Of a stretch of DNA of 64,000 nucleotides, positions 58,209 through 64,000 are shown piece by piece. This DNA comes from Flavobacterium sp. GSB-24 (GTDB lineage: Bacteria > Bacteroidota > Bacteroidia > Flavobacteriales > Flavobacteriaceae). The notes under the pieces are model-generated. The model searched no databases. It was given only the letters and a program-made list of their open reading frames with translations, and was not told the origin of the DNA. The position numbers and the translations under genes were made by a program. Within the stretch, counting starts at the first letter, position 1; each line of letters opens with the position of its first letter. The stretch is from positions 682,001-746,000 of the forward strand of contig NZ_AP027043.1 of assembly GCF_027924665.1 (NCBI RefSeq), read 5' to 3'.

Positions 58209-58910
58209 TTGACAGAAACAACTACTAATCATCACAAACCAGCCGTAGACGGAATCACAATTGACTGTGTTTTCTTCGGATTTAATAAAGAGAGTCTCGA
58301 AGTTCTCTTGGTGCAGCATGCCCAAGGTGAAAGTAAAGGAAAATGGGGACTTCTTGGCGGATGGCTTCAAATAGACGAAAGTGCAGATGATGCTGCCCAG
58401 CGTATTCTACAAGAACTTACTGGTCTCGAAAATATTTATTTGGAGCAGTTAAAAGCTTTTACAAATCCGAAACGTGTTTTAGAAAGACGTGTTGTTACCA
58501 TTGGTTACTATACTTTAGTCAATCGAGAAGATTATAATATTAAAGCCAGTTTAAGAGTTATCGAAGCCAAATGGTATAAAATAAATGAAATTCCAGATTT
58601 GATTTTTGACCATAACGAAATTCTAGATTTTAGCTTACTGCAGCTGCGAAATCGCGTTCGTCAGGCTCCGATTGGTTTCAATTTACTTCCAGAAAAATTT
58701 ACGTTATTGCAGTTGATGCATTTGTACGAAGAAATTTTAGGAATTGAATTGGATAAATCGAATTTCAGACGAAAAATTCTTCACATGAAACTGCTGACAG
58801 AACTCGACGAAAAACAAAAAGACGTTTCGCACAGAGCAGCTAAACTTTACAAATTTGATGCTGAAATGTACAAGAAATTAACAGAAAAAGGATTCAATTT
58901 TGAATTTTAG
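58209..58910 (+). CDS. Nudix-winged-helix regulator 2 of a tandem pair
   Basis: A 233-residue paralogue of the preceding gene. It must start at TTG, since no in-frame ATG precedes the Nudix domain. The box is degenerate in the same way ('RILQEL' at 65-70), and the usual 'WGLPGGW' reads 'WGLLGGW'. The two proteins are almost the same in the last 75 residues, which form the DNA-binding domain, and differ most in the loop after the box ('FGDPDRFPLRR' versus 'FTNPKRVLERR'). This suggests a tandem duplication with one operator and two ligands. Confidence 0.87.
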   Translation: MTETTTNHHKPAVDGITIDCVFFGFNKESLEVLLVQHAQGESKGKWGLLGGWLQIDESADDAAQRILQELTGLENIYLEQLKAFTNPKRVLERRVVTIGYYTLVNREDYNIKASLRVIEAKWYKINEIPDLIFDHNEILDFSLLQLRNRVRQAPIGFNLLPEKFTLLQLMHLYEEILGIELDKSNFRRKILHMKLLTELDEKQKDVSHRAAKLYKFDAEMYKKLTEKGFNFEF

Positions 58911-58975
58911 GCTTCTTTTTAATTCACAACTATCAACTATCGCAGATCAACATTCCAGAATCCAAAACTTTGCGC

Positions 58976-58983
58976 TATCTTTG
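58976..58983 (+). promoter_or_regulatory. -7 promoter element of lepA
   Basis: TATCTTTG, an exact consensus match, 88 bases before the start codon. No good -33 box. Confidence 0.5.
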
Positions 58984-59071
58984 CGCCTTAATAACATGCT
59001 TTAAAGCTATTGCTTTAGTGTTATTTATACCCAAAAATACTTAAACTCGTTAAGAGAACTGATATATAAAA

Positions 59072-60868
59072 ATGAAGAAGATACGTAACTTTTGCATTAT
59101 TGCACACATTGACCACGGTAAAAGTACATTGGCGGACAGATTATTAAGCGCAACACAAACCGTTACAGCTCGTGAGGAAAAAGCACAATTGCTTGACAAC
59201 ATGGACCTGGAGCGTGAGCGTGGAATTACCATTAAGAGTCATGCCATTCAGATGGAATATACTTATAAAGGGGAAGAATACATCTTGAATTTAATTGATA
59301 CTCCTGGTCACGTAGATTTTTCGTATGAAGTTTCGAGATCTATCGCAGCCTGCGAAGGAGCTTTATTAATTGTTGATGCTGCACAAAGTATTCAGGCACA
59401 AACGATTTCAAATTTATATTTAGCACTTGAAAATGACTTGGAAATTATTCCGGTTTTAAACAAAGTCGATTTGCCAAGTGCCAATCCAGAAGAAGTTAGT
59501 GATGATATTATCGATTTATTAGGATGTAAATTAGAAGATATTATTCATGCTTCTGGAAAAACTGGTTTTGGTGTTGAGAACATTCTTGCTGCTATCATCG
59601 AAAAAATTCCTGCACCTAAAGGAAATCCAGACGAACCTTTACAGGCTTTGATTTTTGACTCGGTTTACAATCCGTTTCGTGGTATCGAAGTAATCTTTAG
59701 AGTTGTAAATGGTGAAATCAGAAAAGGTCAGAAAATTAAATTCATGGCAACTGATAATGAATATTTTGCTGATGAAATTGGAACTTTAAAATTAAATCAA
59801 GTTCCTAAAAATGTAATTTCTACCGGAGACGTTGGTTATTTGATTTCTGGAATTAAAGAAGCAAAAGAAGTAAAAGTTGGTGACACGCTGACTGATGCCA
59901 AACTGCCTACAACTAATATGATTACTGGTTTTGAAGATGTAAAACCAATGGTATTTGCTGGAATTTATCCTGTTGATACAGAAGATTATGAAGATTTGCG
60001 TTCTTCTATGGAAAAATTGCAATTGAATGATGCTTCGCTTGTTTTTACGCCTGAAAGTTCTGCGGCTTTAGGATTTGGTTTCCGATGCGGATTCTTAGGA
60101 ATGCTTCACATGGAAATTATCCAAGAGCGTTTAGAGCGTGAGTTTGATATGACTGTAATTACAACAGTTCCTAACGTTTCGTATTTGGCTTACACCAAAA
60201 AAGATCCAGAAACTCCTTTAATTGTAAACAACCCATCAGATTTACCAGAACCTTCAAAACTGGACAGAGTTGAAGAACCCTATATAAAAGCTACTATTAT
60301 TACAAAAGCTGATTTCGTAGGAAACGTAATGAGTTTATGTATTGAAAAACGTGGTTTAATTACGAATCAAACTTACCTAACAACAGAGCGTGTTGAGTTA
60401 AACTTTGACATGCCTTTGGCTGAAATTGTATTCGATTTTTACGATCGTTTAAAGACAGTTTCTAAAGGGTATGCTTCTTTCGATTACTCTCCTATCGGGA
60501 TGCGTACTTCGAAATTAGTTAAACTGGACGTTCTTTTAAATGCACAAACCGTTGATGCACTTTCTGCATTAATCCACGAAGACAACGCCTACAATATCGG
60601 TAAAAAAATGACCGAGAAACTACGTGAGTTAATCCCGAGACAACAATTTGATATTCCGATTCAAGCTGCAATTGGAGCGAAAATTATTGCTCGTGAAACG
60701 ATTAAGGCACTTCGTAAAGACGTTACCGCAAAATGTTACGGTGGAGATATTTCGCGTAAGCGTAAATTACTGGAAAAACAGAAAAAAGGTAAAAAACGTA
60801 TGCGTCAGGTAGGAAACGTTGAGATTCCGCAAGAAGCATTTATGGCTGTTTTGAAACTGAACGACTAG
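59072..60868 (+). CDS. lepA: elongation factor 4 (LepA)
   Basis: A 598-residue ribosomal GTPase thought to act in back-translocation or late 30S assembly under stress. G motifs are intact: '[15 protein letters not shown]' (G1), 'RGITIKS' (G2), '[12 protein letters not shown]' (G3), 'NKVDLPSA' (G4). The LepA-specific C-terminal domain reads '[30 protein letters not shown]'. Length is typical. It is followed by a terminator and stands alone. Confidence 0.97.
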   Translation: MKKIRNFCIIAHIDHGKSTLADRLLSATQTVTAREEKAQLLDNMDLERERGITIKSHAIQMEYTYKGEEYILNLIDTPGHVDFSYEVSRSIAACEGALLIVDAAQSIQAQTISNLYLALENDLEIIPVLNKVDLPSANPEEVSDDIIDLLGCKLEDIIHASGKTGFGVENILAAIIEKIPAPKGNPDEPLQALIFDSVYNPFRGIEVIFRVVNGEIRKGQKIKFMATDNEYFADEIGTLKLNQVPKNVISTGDVGYLISGIKEAKEVKVGDTLTDAKLPTTNMITGFEDVKPMVFAGIYPVDTEDYEDLRSSMEKLQLNDASLVFTPESSAALGFGFRCGFLGMLHMEIIQERLEREFDMTVITTVPNVSYLAYTKKDPETPLIVNNPSDLPEPSKLDRVEEPYIKATIITKADFVGNVMSLCIEKRGLITNQTYLTTERVELNFDMPLAEIVFDFYDRLKTVSKGYASFDYSPIGMRTSKLVKLDVLLNAQTVDALSALIHEDNAYNIGKKMTEKLRELIPRQQFDIPIQAAIGAKIIARETIKALRKDVTAKCYGGDISRKRKLLEKQKKGKKRMRQVGNVEIPQEAFMAVLKLND

Positions 60869-60900
60869 TTTTTTAGAAAATAGAATAGAGAATATAGATT

Positions 60901-60932
60901 AACCCGATAACAAAAGTTATCGGGTTTTTTAT
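60901..60932. terminator. intrinsic terminator after lepA
   Basis: AACCCGATAAC and GTTATCGGGTT pair around AAAA, followed by a T run. Confidence 0.9.
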
Positions 60933-61130
60933 TTTTTAAGAATTAATTCTCAGTAAACACTCAGATTGACACCTGAAAACTTAAATTTTAGGTCATAATT
61001 AAACAAGTAAATACTTATAAAATTATATCTTTTTTAACTCTATTGATTCATTATTGATGCATTCGATTTAGATTTTAAAAATTCTAGATTTTAAAATATA
61101 ACTTTAATCCTACAACTTAAAATTATTATT

Positions 61131-61748
61131 ATGAAAACTAAATTTTTTATTCTTTTATCGATGTTAACTTTCTCATTTGCTAATGCACAACAAGAAGAAG
61201 TTGATTCGGAAATGAACTCAGCAAAGGGAGTAACCTTTCAAAGCGGTGATATGTTCTTAGAAGGTTCTATCAAAATTAGCACAGGCGGTGATGCAGATTA
61301 TTATGGTTTTAGTCCAAAATTTGGGTACTTATTAAATGATAAATTTGCTGTAGGAGCAAAATTAAACTACTCTAGCAACAAGGTAGAAACAACTCAAGTA
61401 GAAACTAATGTATTTGGGGTTGGAGCTTTTGCACGTTACTATTTCTTGGAATTGGATAAAAAACGTTTAAAAACTTATGCTGAAGCTGGTTTAGGATTTG
61501 GAAGAAACAAAACAGATATACCAAATGTTGGAAGCGATACTGACAACAGTTTAACTGCTGATATCACTGTGGGATTAAATTATTTTGTAACCAAAAATAT
61601 TGCTGTAACTTTTGTATTAGCAAATATGCTGTCTTACAACAGTGTTTCTCCAGAAAATGGTCCTTCATCTGATACTTTCCAATTAAATATTAATTTATTT
61701 GAAAATATTTTTGACCAACCTCAATTTGGTCTTTTATATAGATTTTAA
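61131..61748 (+). CDS. outer-membrane beta-barrel protein
   Basis: A 205-residue protein with signal peptide ('KTKFFILLSMLTFSFANAQ'). The rest is alternating beta strands with aromatic girdle residues ('YYGFSPKFGYLLNDKFAVGAKLNY', 'GVGAFARYYFLELDKKRLKTYAEAGLGFG') and ends 'PQFGLLYRF', a typical outer-membrane C-terminus. It fits the OmpA-like/OmpW small-barrel group. Ligand unknown. It has its own terminator. Confidence 0.85.
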   Translation: MKTKFFILLSMLTFSFANAQQEEVDSEMNSAKGVTFQSGDMFLEGSIKISTGGDADYYGFSPKFGYLLNDKFAVGAKLNYSSNKVETTQVETNVFGVGAFARYYFLELDKKRLKTYAEAGLGFGRNKTDIPNVGSDTDNSLTADITVGLNYFVTKNIAVTFVLANMLSYNSVSPENGPSSDTFQLNINLFENIFDQPQFGLLYRF

Positions 61749-61770
61749 TTCTTTCCTGCTATTTACTTAT

Positions 61771-61803
61771 AAAAAAGCTGTCTCAATTTGGGACAGCTTT
61801 TTT
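61771..61803. terminator. intrinsic terminator after the beta-barrel gene
   Basis: AAGCTGTC and GACAGCTT pair (with TCAA/TTGGG between), A before and T after. Confidence 0.85.
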
Positions 61804-61866
61804 ATTTCTTTAAACCCTAAACCTTTGTAACTTTGAGCATCTGAACTTTTGAACTTAAAAGAAAAA

Positions 61867-62826
61867 ATGCTCGACGAAACTCCAAAACGATTTGACCGAA
61901 TTGTTGCGATTCTTATTCAATTACAGTCAAAAAAGATTGTAAAGGCACAAGAACTGGCAGACCGTTTTGACTGTAGTTTACGAACTATTTACAGGGATAT
62001 TAGAACGCTTGAAGCTTCTGGGGTTCCTATTTATAGTGAAGCAGGAGTTGGCTATGCATTAATGGAAGGTTACAGACTTCCGCCCGTAATGTTTACGCGA
62101 GAAGAAATAAGCAGCTTTATTGCTGCCGAAAAACTAATGCAGAAATTTACAGATCCTTCTTTGGGAACACATCACGCATCGGCGATGTACAAACTCAAAT
62201 CGGTTTTAAGAAGTGCAGACAAAGACTGGCTGTCCAACATTGAATCAAGAGTAGTTATGCAGACTGCGGAGCCAATGTTTAATGACAATTCTCCGAATAC
62301 ACTGGCTGTTCTTTTTGAAGGAATTGCAGAGAAAAAACAAATTCTTTTAACCTACAAAACTTTTGATAAAGACGAAACAACACAGCGAAATCTAGAACCC
62401 GTTGGGGTTTTTCATGATAATAATAATTGGTATTTTCTAGGTTATTGCCATTTGCGAAAAGATTATCGCCAGTTTAGAACCGATCGCATTCAGGAAATCA
62501 AAAAAACCGAATTTGATTTTACTATTGAACACGATGCATTGGAAACTTATTTGACTAAAACGGAAACTTGTCCTACGACAAAAGTGAGAATCTTAATTGA
62601 AAAAAAAATCGCAAGATATTTGACCCATGAAAGAAAATATCATGGCTTTGTTTCAGAAAAAGAAATAGGTGATAAAATCGAAATGCATTTTATGTGCCGT
62701 GATATCGAAAATGGTTTTCCACGATGGTTTCTTATGTTTGGAGATTATGCAGAAATCCTGGAACCTCAAATATTAAAAACTAAAGTTCTAGAACTTTTGG
62801 AAATCAACAAAAAAAGACTTTTATAA
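61867..62826 (+). CDS. WYL-domain (YafY-type) transcriptional regulator
   Basis: A 319-residue regulator with an N-terminal HTH_11 ('ELADRFDCSLRTIYRDIRTLEASGVPI', about 34-60) and a WYL sensor domain ('YRLPPVMFTREEI', then 'GVFHDNNNWYFLGYCHLRKDYRQFRTDRI', containing the W-Y and arginine residues). WYL domains bind nucleotides or small ligands. I choose the ATG at 61867; a TTG six codons upstream is possible. It converges on a DinB-type gene, a common pairing for this regulator type. Confidence 0.87.
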   Translation: MLDETPKRFDRIVAILIQLQSKKIVKAQELADRFDCSLRTIYRDIRTLEASGVPIYSEAGVGYALMEGYRLPPVMFTREEISSFIAAEKLMQKFTDPSLGTHHASAMYKLKSVLRSADKDWLSNIESRVVMQTAEPMFNDNSPNTLAVLFEGIAEKKQILLTYKTFDKDETTQRNLEPVGVFHDNNNWYFLGYCHLRKDYRQFRTDRIQEIKKTEFDFTIEHDALETYLTKTETCPTTKVRILIEKKIARYLTHERKYHGFVSEKEIGDKIEMHFMCRDIENGFPRWFLMFGDYAEILEPQILKTKVLELLEINKKRLL

Positions 62827-62863
62827 AAAAACTCCTGAAAGAATTATCATCAGGAGTTTTTTT
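62824..62863. terminator. bidirectional terminator
   Basis: ACTCCTGA and TCAGGAGT pair between convergent genes, A run before and T run after. Confidence 0.85.
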
Positions 62864-62874
62864 AATTTGAATAT

Positions 62875-63354
62875 TTATCTTTCCCAGAAAAATGGCGGTT
62901 CAATGTTTAAAGCTCTTAAATATACATAAGCTTGTCCACGGTGGTGCACTTCATTATCAATGAAATACAAAATATTCTGAATGACTGGAAATTCATACTG
63001 CCCAAACAAATTAAAAGTTTCGCTGAAATCTTCGACTGCTAATTGTTCCCAATATTTATTTATTTCTTCTGTCGCTTCGTCCCATTTTTGAAGATATTGT
63101 GCTTTAAAAATTAATTTTTCTGATCCTTCCGAAAATGCTTCGGTTTGTTTCGTTACAATTCCTTTAAGTCCTGGAACTGCTATAGCCAAAAGTTCATCCA
63201 CTAATTTGGCAAAAGGGCGCATACCTCCAATTGAAAATTCAAAGAAATCTTTCTCAGGAAAAAGTTCAATTAATCGACGTGTAAGAGCGCGGTGTCCTTG
63301 CCAGTGTTTCAATAAATCTTCTGATGTAATAACTTGTGCTTCTAGTGTTTTCAT
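62875..63354 (-). CDS. DinB-like four-helix protein
   Basis: A 159-residue protein of the DinB/YfiT superfamily. Helix 1 holds 'LLKHWQGHRALTRRLIELFP', and the C-terminus has 'FIDNEVHHRGQAYVYLRAL' with the paired histidines of the metal site. The third ligand would be the His in 'HWQGHR'. Family members are metal-dependent and often thiol-related. Convergent with the WYL regulator and probably its target. Confidence 0.8.
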   Translation of the reverse strand: MKTLEAQVITSEDLLKHWQGHRALTRRLIELFPEKDFFEFSIGGMRPFAKLVDELLAIAVPGLKGIVTKQTEAFSEGSEKLIFKAQYLQKWDEATEEINKYWEQLAVEDFSETFNLFGQYEFPVIQNILYFIDNEVHHRGQAYVYLRALNIEPPFFWER

Positions 63355-63384
63355 GGTTTTAAAGTTTAAATATTTTTAATACTT

Positions 63385-63392
63385 CAAAAGTA
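63385..63392 (-). promoter_or_regulatory. -7 promoter element of the DinB-like gene
   Basis: Reads TACTTTTG on the minus strand, 30 bases before the start codon. A TGACAA-CAGT-TTGTCA palindrome at 63404-63419 lies where the spacer and -33 box would be. Confidence 0.5.
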
Positions 63393-63403
63393 AAATGGGT
63401 TGG

Positions 63404-63419
63404 TGACAACAGTTTGTCA
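63404..63419. promoter_or_regulatory. TGACAA/TTGTCA palindrome in the DinB-like gene promoter
   Basis: Perfect six-base arms around CAGT, in the spacer/-33 region of the predicted minus-strand promoter. A plausible repressor site, perhaps for the adjoining WYL regulator. Confidence 0.45.
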
Positions 63420-63633
63420 GCAGGAAAAAATATTTTTAAAAATATTCTATTATTCATTCTTTAACCATACAATGAGATTCATCAATTGTTTATTTTTTTC
63501 GAATTTAACAAAAATTAAAATTATCACACATTTTTGTTCAATCACTCACAAATAACCATAAAATACTGACAATCAAAAATTTATAAAGAAATAATTTCAT
63601 AACTTTAATAACCGAACAAATAGAATATGAATT

Positions 63634-64000
63634 ATGAGATCTGCTCTACTTCTACTTTTATTATTGTATTCGACCCTATCTTCATCACAAGGAATCGTAG
63701 TCGACACTACAACTTTGGGCATACCTGAACTGGTAAGAGCAGAATTAATGCAAAATGGCTGTTCAAACGAAAGTAATTTTAAATTCTCGTCACATCAAGG
63801 TATCGGTAAATTCACAAGCACAAATCCAAACTTTCCTATTTCAAGCGGAATCATTATAAGAAACGGAATCGCCAAATATACAGAAGGATCATACAGCGGT
63901 ACTAATGAAAGCAGCCAGCTGAACAATGCTACTGATAGTGATCTACAGATTATCAGCGATAATAACGGACAAGTTGTACCTGTAACAGATGTCAGTTTTC
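63634..64000 (+). CDS. 5' end of a choice-of-anchor-L surface protein
   Basis: A frame open to the window edge, 122 codons visible. Signal peptide 'RSALLLLLLLYSTLSSSQG', then 'LVRAELMQNGCSNESNFKFS', 'GIGKFTSTNPNFPISSGIII' and 'YTEGSYSGTNESSQLNNATD'. This matches the choice-of-anchor-L domain at the start of large flavobacterial surface proteins, which usually end in a type IX secretion signal. That end is outside the window. The gene has a long AT-rich leader. Confidence 0.8.
   Translation, partial: MRSALLLLLLLYSTLSSSQGIVVDTTTLGIPELVRAELMQNGCSNESNFKFSSHQGIGKFTSTNPNFPISSGIIIRNGIAKYTEGSYSGTNESSQLNNATDSDLQIISDNNGQVVPVTDVSF

Noticed and set aside
1..64000. tRNA or rRNA genes
   Set aside because: No cloverleaf-like sequence with a GGTTCGAATCC-type T arm or any rRNA core motif was noticed in the gaps; a covariance search was not possible here.

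Overview
The window looks like a chromosomal segment of a Flavobacterium or close relative (Bacteroidota). The DNA is AT-rich, several genes carry a TAnnTTTG promoter element, there is a SusC/SusD pair with a polysaccharide utilization locus (PUL), and the last gene is a probable choice-of-anchor-L surface protein. I saw no rRNA, tRNA, CRISPR array, transposase or prophage structural gene.

Layout: (1) 1-5.7 kb, aromatic amino-acid catabolism (a likely hmgA tail, hppD, tryptophan 2,3-dioxygenase) with a DUF3108 protein, an M23 peptidase, small unknown proteins, and a probable unannotated small RNA at about 1540-1648. (2) 5.8-16 kb, housekeeping genes: pgi, an Oar-like TonB receptor, an RlpA-like protein, YicC, gmk and nadD. 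(3) 16.2-24.4 kb, minus strand, the most unusual accessory region: a Nudix-winged-helix regulator (NrtR type), a PRPP synthetase, a small coiled-coil protein, a vWA protein, a short divergent PurA-like enzyme, KptA/Tpt1, an ADP-ribosylglycohydrolase, a PPP-type phosphatase, a 93-residue unknown and NadV (nicotinamide phosphoribosyltransferase). Two matching 21-bp palindromes flank the PRPP synthetase promoter, with centres 52 bp apart. (4) 24.5-33.1 kb, a PKD lipoprotein, a LysR/DJ-1/alcohol dehydrogenase group, gpsA, pheS, cvpA and unknown proteins. (5) 33.5-56.9 kb, minus strand, a complete PUL: SusC, SusD, a surface lipoprotein, GH2, GH31, GH97, GH39, GH3, GH5, a CE20-like esterase and GH95. 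The enzyme set points to fucosylated, acetylated, galactosylated xyloglucan. Three copies of a paired CCTAACAGG palindrome lie between its genes. (6) 57.4-58.9 kb, two tandem Nudix-winged-helix regulators with degenerate Nudix boxes, divergent from the PUL. (7) 59-64 kb, lepA, a beta-barrel protein, a WYL regulator, a DinB protein, and the 5' end of a probable surface adhesin.

How the genes may work together: in region 3, Prs would make PRPP and NadV would join it to nicotinamide to give NMN. KptA and any ADP-ribosyl transfer would consume NAD and release nicotinamide, while the glycohydrolase, the phosphatase and perhaps the Nudix domain would process ADP-ribose products. The PurA-like and vWA proteins are the unexplained parts. 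In region 5, GH5 would cut the backbone at the cell surface, SusCD and the surface lipoprotein would bind and import the oligosaccharides, and GH95, GH2, GH31, GH3 and the esterase would strip fucose, galactose, xylose, glucose and acetyl groups. All functions are read from protein motifs and gene order; no database search was run.
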